A DNA stretch of 5,325 bases from the NCBI GenBank assembly GCA_029004655.1, contig JAQVYP010000129.1, positions 1 to 5,325 of the forward strand. Direction: 5' to 3'. The position numbers and the translations under genes were made by a program. Source of the stretch: Oscillospiraceae bacterium. GTDB lineage: Bacteria; Bacillota; Clostridia; Oscillospirales; Acutalibacteraceae. Below, in pieces: positions 1 through 5,323 of the stretch (within the stretch, counting starts at the first letter, position 1; each line of letters opens with the position of its first letter). The notes beneath the pieces were generated by a model. It was given only the letters and a program-made list of their open reading frames with translations, made no database searches and was not told the origin of the DNA.

Positions 1-323
1 CTAACTGTAGGCTCTCGCATCAACTTTTTTGACAGTACTTCCCTCTCGCGTGCAACTTTCAATGTGAGTTCTTTTAAACCTCTGGCAATCTTTATTGTTC
101 CGCCGTCTCTGAACATGCGTCTGAGCTCACCCAGGATCACCGGGATGGCATACGTTGAAAAGCAAAGGCCTCTGCTTTCATCAAAGTTATCATAGGCCTT
201 GATAAGCCCTATGCAGCCCGCTTGAAACAAATCGTCGTATTCTATTCCTCGTCCTTTAAATCTATGGCAGCACGAATGGACAAGCCCCATGTTGTTTTCA
301 ATAAATATTTCTCTATCCTGCAT
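1..323 (-). CDS. sigF: RNA polymerase sporulation sigma factor sigma-F (SpoIIAC), N-terminal part, cut by window edge
   Basis: This is the first 107 codons of a sigma-70 family factor; the rest lies left of position 1. It directs core RNA polymerase to early forespore genes and is held inactive by SpoIIAB. Visible: the region 2.1 start IENNMGLVHS (residues 8-17), YDDLFQAGCIGLIKAYDNFD (29-48, region 2.2 core-binding helix), FSTYAIPVILGELRRMFRD (55-73, regions 2.3-2.4, melting and -10 recognition), then IKIARGLKEL (77-86) leading into region 3. These match sigma-F closely, and the spoIIAA-spoIIAB context separates it from sigma-G. The start ATG at 323 lies one base after the spoIIAB stop, with no clear Shine-Dalgarno, so coupled translation is likely. 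An in-frame TAA at 332-330 rules out a longer N-terminus, so the protein lacks the roughly 30 residues (region 1.2) that precede this point in B. subtilis sigma-F. No internal stop or frameshift is seen. Confidence 0.93.
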   Translation of the reverse strand, partial: MQDREIFIENNMGLVHSCCHRFKGRGIEYDDLFQAGCIGLIKAYDNFDESRGLCFSTYAIPVILGELRRMFRDGGTIKIARGLKELTLKVAREREVLSKKLMREPTV

Positions 324-324
324 A

Positions 325-756
325 TCAGCTTATTCTGATGCTTAATTTTTTTTGCATAGTAACAACAGTTCCTTTTCCGTCTTTTGACTTTACAGAGAGC
401 TTGTCCATAAAACTTTCCATAACTGCAAAGCCAAGACCTGCTCTCTCTTCGCCACCTGTTGTGAATAACGGTTGCATTGCTTGCTTGATATTATCAATTC
501 CACAGCCATTATCACGCACTTTAATTTTTACTGTTAGGTTATCAATGACTTGAACGGTTATGTATATATTACCCATCGATTCTTTATAAGCATGAACTAT
601 GCAGTTTGTAACAGCTTCTGATACCGCAGTTTTGATATCGTTGATTTCTTCCAATGTCGGATCTAATTGTGCAACAAATGAAGCAACCGCCACCCTGGCA
701 AAGCTCTCGTTTGATGACTTTGACGGTATAACTAATTTCAGTACATTAGTAATCAT
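325..756 (-). CDS. spoIIAB: Anti-sigma-F factor and serine kinase SpoIIAB
   Basis: 143 aa, close to the 146 aa of B. subtilis SpoIIAB. It is a cytoplasmic GHKL-fold kinase that, as a dimer with ATP, sequesters sigma-F and phosphorylates SpoIIAA. The family block NESFARVAVASFVAQLDPT (residues 16-34) is almost identical to the B. subtilis protein and includes the arginine (R21) matching the R20 implicated in partner contacts. The N-box is AVSEAVTNCIVHAY (44-57; catalytic-base E47, Mg-coordinating N51). The G1 box is DNGCGI (82-87), followed by QPLFTT (95-100), and the glycine-rich ATP lid is ERAGLGF (104-110). All key residues are present. The ATG at 756-754 overlaps the spoIIAA stop (ATGA), and a strong AAGGTGG ribosome binding site at 770-764 sits 7 bases upstream, inside the end of spoIIAA. 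The gene is therefore both coupled and independently initiated, which fits the need for balanced stoichiometry with SpoIIAA and sigma-F. Confidence 0.97.
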   Translation of the reverse strand: MITNVLKLVIPSKSSNESFARVAVASFVAQLDPTLEEINDIKTAVSEAVTNCIVHAYKESMGNIYITVQVIDNLTVKIKVRDNGCGIDNIKQAMQPLFTTGGEERAGLGFAVMESFMDKLSVKSKDGKGTVVTMQKKLSIRIS

Positions 757-1073
757 TTTGAACCCACCTTATCGATTTTTGCCAGTCTTTCTAGACCAGC
801 CAACTTCATAACCTTGTAAATTTGCGGTGAAGTATTGGTTATGTGTAATTCAGCATTGTTCTTTTTTAGATTCTTATATCTTCCCATAACAAGTCCAATT
901 CCTGAACTGTCCATAAAAGATATATCCCGGAAATCCAAAATCAGCATTGATGGCATGTTTCGCTCTATCGCCGAATCAATATCATTTCTCATCACTCTGG
1001 CAGAATGATGATCAATTTCGCCTTCCAGATAAGCTGTAACTAACTCACCATTAACATCAATTTTTACAGGCAA
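753..1073 (-). CDS. spoIIAA: Anti-sigma-F factor antagonist SpoIIAA (STAS domain)
   Basis: 106 aa from the preferred start; B. subtilis SpoIIAA is 117 aa. It is a single STAS-domain anti-anti-sigma factor: unphosphorylated protein binds SpoIIAB and frees sigma-F, SpoIIAB phosphorylates it, and SpoIIE resets it. Visible landmarks are LEGEIDHHSA (residues 16-25), LILDFRDISFMDSSGIGLVMGRYK (44-67) with the phosphoacceptor motif DSSG (Ser56/Ser57, the latter matching B. subtilis Ser58), and MKLAGLERL (89-97) near the C-terminus. Start choice: the frame can open at GTG 1082-1080, but that codon is embedded in AAAGAGGTG, which itself looks like the Shine-Dalgarno. TTG at 1073-1071, 6 bases after that element, gives the N-terminus MPVKIDVNGELV, which aligns with the family. 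It is the first gene of the spoIIA operon, 95 bases after folC. The start call is moderately sure; the identity is very sure. Confidence 0.95.
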   Translation of the reverse strand: MPVKIDVNGELVTAYLEGEIDHHSARVMRNDIDSAIERNMPSMLILDFRDISFMDSSGIGLVMGRYKNLKKNNAELHITNTSPQIYKVMKLAGLERLAKIDKVGSK

Positions 1074-1079
1074 TTTTAA

Positions 1080-1086
1080 CACCTCT
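1080..1086 (-). promoter_or_regulatory. Ribosome binding site that sets the spoIIAA start
   Basis: AGAGGTG on the minus strand, 6 bases before TTG 1073-1071. It overlaps the alternative GTG codon (1082-1080), which would have no upstream Shine-Dalgarno at a usable distance. This is the main reason for the TTG start. Confidence 0.7.
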
Positions 1087-1099
1087 TTATATAAATAAG

Positions 1100-1130
1100 A
1101 AAATCCTCATCAATAATGATAGAGGATTTT
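1100..1130 (-). terminator. AT-rich hairpin, probable folC terminator or spoIIA leader structure
   Basis: Nine perfect base pairs (1100-1108 with 1122-1130, AAAATCCTC/GAGGATTTT) continue after one bulged A (1121) into four more (1109-1112 with 1117-1120) around the loop ATAA. On the minus strand the stem runs into TTTTCTTATTT, a plausible U-rich tail. The stem has only four G-C pairs in its outer arm, so it is weaker than the valS terminator. Its other side is T-rich too, so it might work in both directions. It overlaps the predicted transcription start of the spoIIA promoter candidate, so it could instead be a 5' leader stem. Confidence 0.55.
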
Positions 1131-1132
1131 GT

Positions 1133-1161
1133 GTTATATTTTGGTCGTATTCGGTTGTCGA
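1133..1161 (-). promoter_or_regulatory. Sigma-A-like promoter candidate for the spoIIA operon
   Basis: On the minus strand TCGACA (1161-1156, 5 of 6 to TTGACA) is separated by 17 bases from TATAAC (1138-1133, 5 of 6 to TATAAT). Predicted transcription start is near 1126, about 53 bases before the spoIIAA start. In Bacillus and clostridia spoIIA is normally driven by sigma-H. A GAAT element (1152-1149, in ACCGAATAC) matches a sigma-H -10, but no AGGA-type -35 is found 12-14 bases upstream of it. Which sigma factor is used cannot be settled from sequence. Confidence 0.5.
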
Positions 1162-1168
1162 ATCATAG

Positions 1169-2437
1169 CTAATTTAAACGGTTAATGACAAGCTGTCTGA
1201 TATCACTTGCAAGATATAGTGAACCAAATACTAAAATCGGGTTTCCGTTAGATAATTCAAAAGCTAAATTAATAGCTTTCATATAATCGTTTTCTGAAAA
1301 TACATTGCTGCAATAGTCAGATGCTATTATTGATAGTTCTGAGGCACACATGCTTCTTGGATTGGATTCAACTGAAACAGCAATAACATTTTCGCAGAAT
1401 GGTAAAACAATTTGTAGTGAGGTGTTGACGTCTTTATCGCGCATCATTCCAACAATAGCGGTAATTTTACTTAATTTTAAGTGTTGCAATGTTTGAGCCA
1501 AAGCCTTAGCTCCGTTAGGGTTATGCGCGCCATCCAGTATTACAACGGGGTTTTGTGACAGCACTTCTAATCTTGCCGGAAATTTTGCATTCTTAAGCCC
1601 CACTTGAATTTGTTGGTTAGATATTTTGAGCGAAGATTTTTGAATAGCGGTGATAGCTGAAGCGGCATTGTCCAGCTGATGAATCCCAATAAGCTGAATT
1701 GAGTAGTCATTGCCGTTCAATTTAAAACTAGTCCCGTTTATATCAATATTTGCATCCGTGATTTCATTAAGGCAGTTGACATAAAATGGGGATTTGCTCT
1801 GTTTTGCTGATTCCTTTATTATATCGAGGACTTCCGCTTTCTGAGTTCCACATGAGATAACCATACACTTTTTCTTAATAATTCCGCATTTTTGTAAAGT
1901 GATTTTTTCTATCGTATCGCCCAAAATGTCAGTGTGATCCATATCAATTTTAGTGATTACAGCAGCAAGCGGCTGCTTGATTACATTAGTCGAATCTAAT
2001 AAACCGCCTAGACCTGTCTCAATAACAGCAACATCAATTTTCTCTTCAAAAAAATATTTAAATGCAACCGCAGTTATAAACTCAAACTCGGTAGGTTTAA
2101 ACAGCTCGTCCAAATTGTCGGTAATACCTTTAATTTCTGTAACTAACTCTGCCAAACGGAATTCAGGAATAAACTGACCGTCAATTTGAATTCTCTCACA
2201 GAAGTCGACAACAAAAGGCGAAATGAATAATCCGGTTTTAAGCCCCGAAGCAGAACAAATAGATTGCATCAAAACACTTGTTGAGCCTTTTCCGTTTGTT
2301 CCCGCAACATGAAAGCTCTTAATTTTATCCTGTGGATTATCTAATAACTCAAGCACTTTATTGATTCGTTGAAAACCAGGTTTGCTGCCAAACACTAATA
2401 AAGAATGAATATATTCAACTGATTTAGTATAATTCAT
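1169..2437 (-). CDS. folC: Bifunctional folylpolyglutamate synthase / dihydrofolate synthase FolC
   Basis: 422 aa, normal for FolC, a cytoplasmic Mur-ligase-family enzyme. It uses ATP to add glutamate to folates and, in bifunctional members, to dihydropteroate. Motifs from the ATG: P-loop GTNGKGS (46-52), omega-loop region SPFVVDFCERIQIDG (73-87), metal/ATP-site ETGLGGLLDSTN (140-151), DMDHTDILG (165-173), KCGIIK (183-188, whose first lysine is the carbamylated one in characterised FolC), GIHQLDN (251-257), PARLE (287-291), the C-terminal domain signature DGAHNP (302-307) and FGSLYLASDIR (404-414). The usual GLGGRLD is GLGGLLD here. Start: ATG 2437-2435 has ACGGAG 7 bases upstream and gives the typical N-terminus MNYTKSVEYIHSLL. 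An upstream in-frame TTG (2458) lies in the T-run of the valS terminator and is rejected. Its promoter is not evident, so it probably depends on readthrough from valS. Sequence alone does not prove both activities. Confidence 0.95.
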   Translation of the reverse strand: MNYTKSVEYIHSLLVFGSKPGFQRINKVLELLDNPQDKIKSFHVAGTNGKGSTSVLMQSICSASGLKTGLFISPFVVDFCERIQIDGQFIPEFRLAELVTEIKGITDNLDELFKPTEFEFITAVAFKYFFEEKIDVAVIETGLGGLLDSTNVIKQPLAAVITKIDMDHTDILGDTIEKITLQKCGIIKKKCMVISCGTQKAEVLDIIKESAKQSKSPFYVNCLNEITDANIDINGTSFKLNGNDYSIQLIGIHQLDNAASAITAIQKSSLKISNQQIQVGLKNAKFPARLEVLSQNPVVILDGAHNPNGAKALAQTLQHLKLSKITAIVGMMRDKDVNTSLQIVLPFCENVIAVSVESNPRSMCASELSIIASDYCSNVFSENDYMKAINLAFELSNGNPILVFGSLYLASDIRQLVINRLN

Positions 2438-2444
2438 AAGTCTG

Positions 2445-2450
2445 CTCCGT
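2445..2450 (-). promoter_or_regulatory. Ribosome binding site that sets the folC start
   Basis: ACGGAG on the minus strand (2450-2445), 7 bases before ATG 2437-2435. The competing TTG at 2458 has only the pyrimidine run of the preceding terminator upstream, with no Shine-Dalgarno. Confidence 0.75.
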
Positions 2451-2456
2451 TTCTTC

Positions 2457-2488
2457 AAAAAGGAAAGGGCGAACCGATAGTTCGCCCT
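2457..2488 (-). terminator. Strong intrinsic terminator after valS
   Basis: A perfect 9-bp stem (2488-2480 with 2474-2466 on the minus strand, AGGGCGAAC/GTTCGCCCT) with a 5-base loop TATCG is followed directly by TTCCTTTTT. It begins 5 bases after the valS stop codon. The T-run exists only on the minus-strand side, so it acts on valS transcription. It lies between valS and folC and leaves about 20 bases before the folC start. Confidence 0.9.
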
Positions 2489-2493
2489 AAAAA

Positions 2494-5124
2494 TTACATT
2501 TTGGATTTCATATCAGCTATACTGTCTTCCAACAATTTAATTCTATCAAGTATTTTTGCTAACTGCTTGCGCTGTCCTTCAACAACATCAACAGGTGCTT
2601 TATCAACAAAAGACTTGTTATTAAGCTTTTTGGAAATAAACTCCTGATCTTTAAGTGAAGTATCAAGTTCTTTGTTAAGTCTTGTTATTTCTGCATCAAA
2701 GTCAACAAGTTCTTCTAATGGAATTGAAATAACAGCGTCATCGGTAACAACTTTAACAGCACCCTCTACATCAAAAGAATCTGCAATTTCGACACAGTTT
2801 GAAGAAGCCAATTTCTTAATGATAACTTCGCCCATTTTAAACGTGTCAATAGATTTTGTTGCAATGTAAAGCTTTGCCTTCTTTGATGGAGGAACATTCA
2901 TTTCCGAACGGCGATTACGCACAGCCTTTATAGACGACATAATCTTTTCAAATTCATTTTCATCATCAGTAAAATCAAGATTACTGCTATATTCAGGCCA
3001 TTTTGAAATCATAATAGATTTGCCCTCATGCGGAAGTGCTTGCCAAATTTCCTCAGTTATAAACGGCATAAACGGATGCAATAACTTCAGTGTATTTGAC
3101 AAAACATACACAAGGACTGCTCTGACAGTGTCGGCAGCGATTTTATCCTCAGAATTCAAACGCACTTTGGAAATTTCTATATACCAATCGCAGTATTCAT
3201 CCCAAACGAAATCATAAAGCTTTGATACAGCCAAACCAACTTCATATTTGTCAAGATTGTCGGTTGCATCAGCAACAAGAGTGTTATATTTTGAAAGTAT
3301 CCATTTATCCTCAATTGACAGCGAATCTGGAACAAATGGCACGGGTTCGTCATCGCTAAGGTTCATCAAAACAAAACGGGCGGCATTCCAAAGTTTATTA
3401 GCAAAGTTGCGGCTTGATTCAACACGCTCCGGTGAATATCTCATGTCGTTACCGGGTGTGTTGCCGGTTGCAAGAGTGAATCTCAATGCGTCAGCACCGT
3501 ATTTATCAATTTCAATCAACGGGTCAATACCGTTGCCAAGCGATTTTGACATCTTTCTTCCTTGAGCATCACGAACGATACCATGGAACAGCACGGTATT
3601 AAATGGTGCGTGTTCCGTATATTCCAACCCTGAGAATATCATTCTGGCCACCCAGAAGAAAATAATATCATATCCGGTAACAAGCGTACTAGTTGGATAA
3701 AAATATTTTAAATCCAAATTATTATCCGGCCAGCCAAGCGTTGAGAACGGCCAAAGTGCAGATGAAAACCAAGTATCCAATGTATCTTCATCTTGATGCA
3801 GATTGCCACCACATTTTGGACAAACATCAAGAGCAGTGCGACTGACGGTAACCTCACCGCAATCATCGCAATACCATGCAGGAATACGATGACCCCACCA
3901 AAGCTGTCGTGAAATGCACCAATCCTTAATATTATCCATCCAATTATAATAAGTTTTTTCAAATCTTTGCGGAATAAGCGTTATATCACCGCCACGTACT
4001 GCTTCGGTTGCAGGCTTAGCCAGAGGTTCCATTTTAACAAACCACTGTTTTGAAACACGAGGTTCAACTTCTGTTCCACAACGATAGCAACTGCCAACAT
4101 TGTGCTTAATAGGTTCAATTTTAACCAAGAATCCGGCTTCGTCCAAGTCTTTAACAATTTGCTTTCTGGCTTCATAACGATCAAGACCGCAATATTTACC
4201 GCCGTTTTCATTGATGAAAGCATCTTCAGTCAATACGTTTATTACTTCTAAATTATGTCTTAGACCAACCTCAAAGTCGTTAGGATCATGCGCAGGGGTG
4301 ATTTTTACAACGCCTGTTCCAAAATCCATTTCAACATATTCATCGGCAATAATCGGAATTTCACGACCGACAAGTGGCAAAGTAAGCGTTTTGCCTATCA
4401 TGTCTTTGTAACGTTTATCTAAAGGATGAACCGCAACAGCAGTATCACCAAGTAATGTTTCGGGGCGAGTTGTTGCAAGCGGAATAAACCCGCTTCCATC
4501 AGTAAGAGGATAACGCAAGTGCCAGAAGTTTCCTTCCTTCTCACTGTATTCAACTTCGGCATCGGAAATAGAGGTGCGGCAATGCGAACACCAGTTTATA
4601 ATTCTTTCTCCGCGATAAATTAAACCTTTTTCATAAAGGCGGACAAACACTTCTTTAACAGCTTTAGAACAGCCTTCATCAAGTGTAAATCTTTCTCTTT
4701 CCCAGTCGCAGGATGAACCCATCTTCTTTAATTGCTCAATGATTCGACCACCATAATTTTCTTTCCATTCCCATGCACGTTCCAAAAATTTTTCCCGGCC
4801 GATATCAGCCTTCGAGATGCCTTCAGCCTTCATTGCTTCAACAATTTTAGCCTCGGTAGCAATAGAAGCATGATCAGTACCGGGAATCCACAGTGCGGAC
4901 ATCCCTTGCATTCTGCGCCAACGGATAAGAATATCCTGAAGAGTATTATCAAGCGCATGACCCATATGAAGCTGACCTGTGATGTTTGGCGGTGGCATTA
5001 CAATAGTGAACGGCTTTTTGCTTTGATCCACTTCTGCGTGAAAGTAGCCGCCGTCCATCCAAAATTTATAAGTTTTATCTTCAAATGATTTTGGATTATA
5101 GATTTTTTCCAATTCTCTAGACAT
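2494..5124 (-). CDS. valS: Valyl-tRNA synthetase (class I)
   Basis: 876 aa, full family length. It charges tRNA-Val with valine in the cytoplasm and edits mischarged threonine. Visible: PPPNITGQLHMGH (44-56, with the HIGH motif as HMGH), the CP1 editing domain with TTRPETLLGDTAVAVHP (218-234) and GTGVVKITPAHDPNDF (269-284), DWCISRQLWWGHRIPAWY (401-418), DTWFSSALWPFSTLGWP (450-466), and the KMSKS loop (524-528). Cysteine pairs C179/C182, C346/C349, C419/C422 and C435/C438 look like zinc knuckles. The anticodon-binding domain follows from about residue 600, and the charged C-terminal stretch (about 805-876) matches the coiled-coil tRNA arm typical of ValRS. No catalytic residue is missing. The start ATG at 5124 has GGAGGGTG at 5136-5129. 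The leader is short and carries no recognisable T-box. Confidence 0.99.
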   Translation of the reverse strand: MSRELEKIYNPKSFEDKTYKFWMDGGYFHAEVDQSKKPFTIVMPPPNITGQLHMGHALDNTLQDILIRWRRMQGMSALWIPGTDHASIATEAKIVEAMKAEGISKADIGREKFLERAWEWKENYGGRIIEQLKKMGSSCDWERERFTLDEGCSKAVKEVFVRLYEKGLIYRGERIINWCSHCRTSISDAEVEYSEKEGNFWHLRYPLTDGSGFIPLATTRPETLLGDTAVAVHPLDKRYKDMIGKTLTLPLVGREIPIIADEYVEMDFGTGVVKITPAHDPNDFEVGLRHNLEVINVLTEDAFINENGGKYCGLDRYEARKQIVKDLDEAGFLVKIEPIKHNVGSCYRCGTEVEPRVSKQWFVKMEPLAKPATEAVRGGDITLIPQRFEKTYYNWMDNIKDWCISRQLWWGHRIPAWYCDDCGEVTVSRTALDVCPKCGGNLHQDEDTLDTWFSSALWPFSTLGWPDNNLDLKYFYPTSTLVTGYDIIFFWVARMIFSGLEYTEHAPFNTVLFHGIVRDAQGRKMSKSLGNGIDPLIEIDKYGADALRFTLATGNTPGNDMRYSPERVESSRNFANKLWNAARFVLMNLSDDEPVPFVPDSLSIEDKWILSKYNTLVADATDNLDKYEVGLAVSKLYDFVWDEYCDWYIEISKVRLNSEDKIAADTVRAVLVYVLSNTLKLLHPFMPFITEEIWQALPHEGKSIMISKWPEYSSNLDFTDDENEFEKIMSSIKAVRNRRSEMNVPPSKKAKLYIATKSIDTFKMGEVIIKKLASSNCVEIADSFDVEGAVKVVTDDAVISIPLEELVDFDAEITRLNKELDTSLKDQEFISKKLNNKSFVDKAPVDVVEGQRKQLAKILDRIKLLEDSIADMKSKM

Positions 5125-5154
5125 TTTTCACCCTCCATAAGGTATTAAAAACTT

Positions 5155-5183
5155 ATATTAACTTAATTAAGTATTAAAGTCAA
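5155..5183 (-). promoter_or_regulatory. Promoter candidate for valS
   Basis: On the minus strand TTGACT (5183-5178, 5 of 6 to the -35 consensus) is followed after 17 bases by TAATAT (5160-5155, 4 of 6 to TATAAT). Predicted start is near 5148, giving a leader of about 24 bases before ATG 5124, just enough for the GGAGG ribosome binding site. The region is very AT-rich, so the -10 is the weak part of the call. Confidence 0.5.
5161..5172 (+). repeat. 12-bp perfect palindrome in the valS promoter spacer
   Basis: ACTTAATTAAGT is its own reverse complement. It fills most of the spacer between the proposed -35 and -10 elements of valS, next to the -10. On the minus strand its core is flanked by two direct copies of TTAATA. 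It could be an operator, but chance palindromes are common in sequence this AT-rich. Confidence 0.4.
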
Positions 5184-5208
5184 CATATTTTACAGATATT
5201 ACCATGAA

Positions 5209-5236
5209 TCGACTTGGATTTTTTACACATTATAAT
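5209..5236 (+). promoter_or_regulatory. Plus-strand promoter candidate upstream of the putative small RNA
   Basis: A perfect TATAAT (5231-5236) lies 16 bases after TCGACT (5209-5214, 4 of 6 to TTGACA). Predicted start is about 5242-5244. It faces away from valS, so the two promoters are divergent. No protein gene in the window follows it, but a terminator hairpin does, about 50 bases downstream of the start. Confidence 0.45.
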
Positions 5237-5242
5237 ATTGTC

Positions 5243-5323
5243 AGCATACGAAAAAAATTAAATAATGCTTGCGTTTGTATTGTGTGCTGATCGCCGCTTG
5301 AGTAAAATCAAGCGGCGCTTTTA
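5243..5323 (+). ncRNA. Putative small non-coding RNA of about 80 nt, family not recognised
   Basis: The interval is bounded by a TATAAT promoter candidate (5231-5236) and an intrinsic terminator (5292-5322). Bases 5241-5250 pair with 5281-5290 in a 10-bp helix, including two G-U wobbles (5247 with 5284, 5250 with 5281). These wobbles pair in plus-strand RNA but become A-C mismatches on the minus strand, which favours plus-strand transcription. The helix encloses a 30-base A/U-rich loop (5251-5280) and is one base from the terminator stem. An alternative pairing of 5246-5252 with 5274-5280 competes with its inner half. It does not resemble 6S, SRP or tmRNA as far as can be seen. No function is claimed; it could also be a chance structure or the end of an antisense transcript. 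Confidence 0.4.
5292..5322 (+). terminator. Plus-strand intrinsic terminator near the right edge
   Basis: A perfect 10-bp, GC-rich stem (5292-5301 with 5308-5317, CGCCGCTTGA/TCAAGCGGCG) with the loop GTAAAA is followed by CTTTT. The T-run is present only on the plus side; on the minus strand the stem is followed by ATCAGCAC. It therefore ends a plus-strand transcript, although no plus-strand protein gene precedes it in the window. The T-run is short (four T), which lowers certainty. Confidence 0.7.

Noticed and set aside
1110..1125. AGGATTT on the minus strand as a sigma-H -35 element
   Set aside because: It is part of the 1100-1130 hairpin, and the matching -10 would fall on the spoIIAA ribosome binding site with no GAAT present.
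2438..2458. Longer folC N-terminus from TTG at 2458
   Set aside because: The codon lies in the T-run of the valS terminator, has no ribosome binding site, and adds residues (MKKRSRL) not typical of FolC.
3248..3565. Plus-strand open frame of about 105 codons opposite valS (and a similar one at 4732-5088)
   Set aside because: They are antisense to well-conserved valS motifs, have no recognisable family or ribosome binding site, and are explained by the valS codon pattern.
3708..4223. Minus-strand open frames in another phase within valS (3708-3962 and 3981-4223)
   Set aside because: The valS frame is intact across this stretch with its zinc-knuckle cysteines and DWCISRQLWWGH motif; the other-phase frames are byproducts, not signs of a frameshift.
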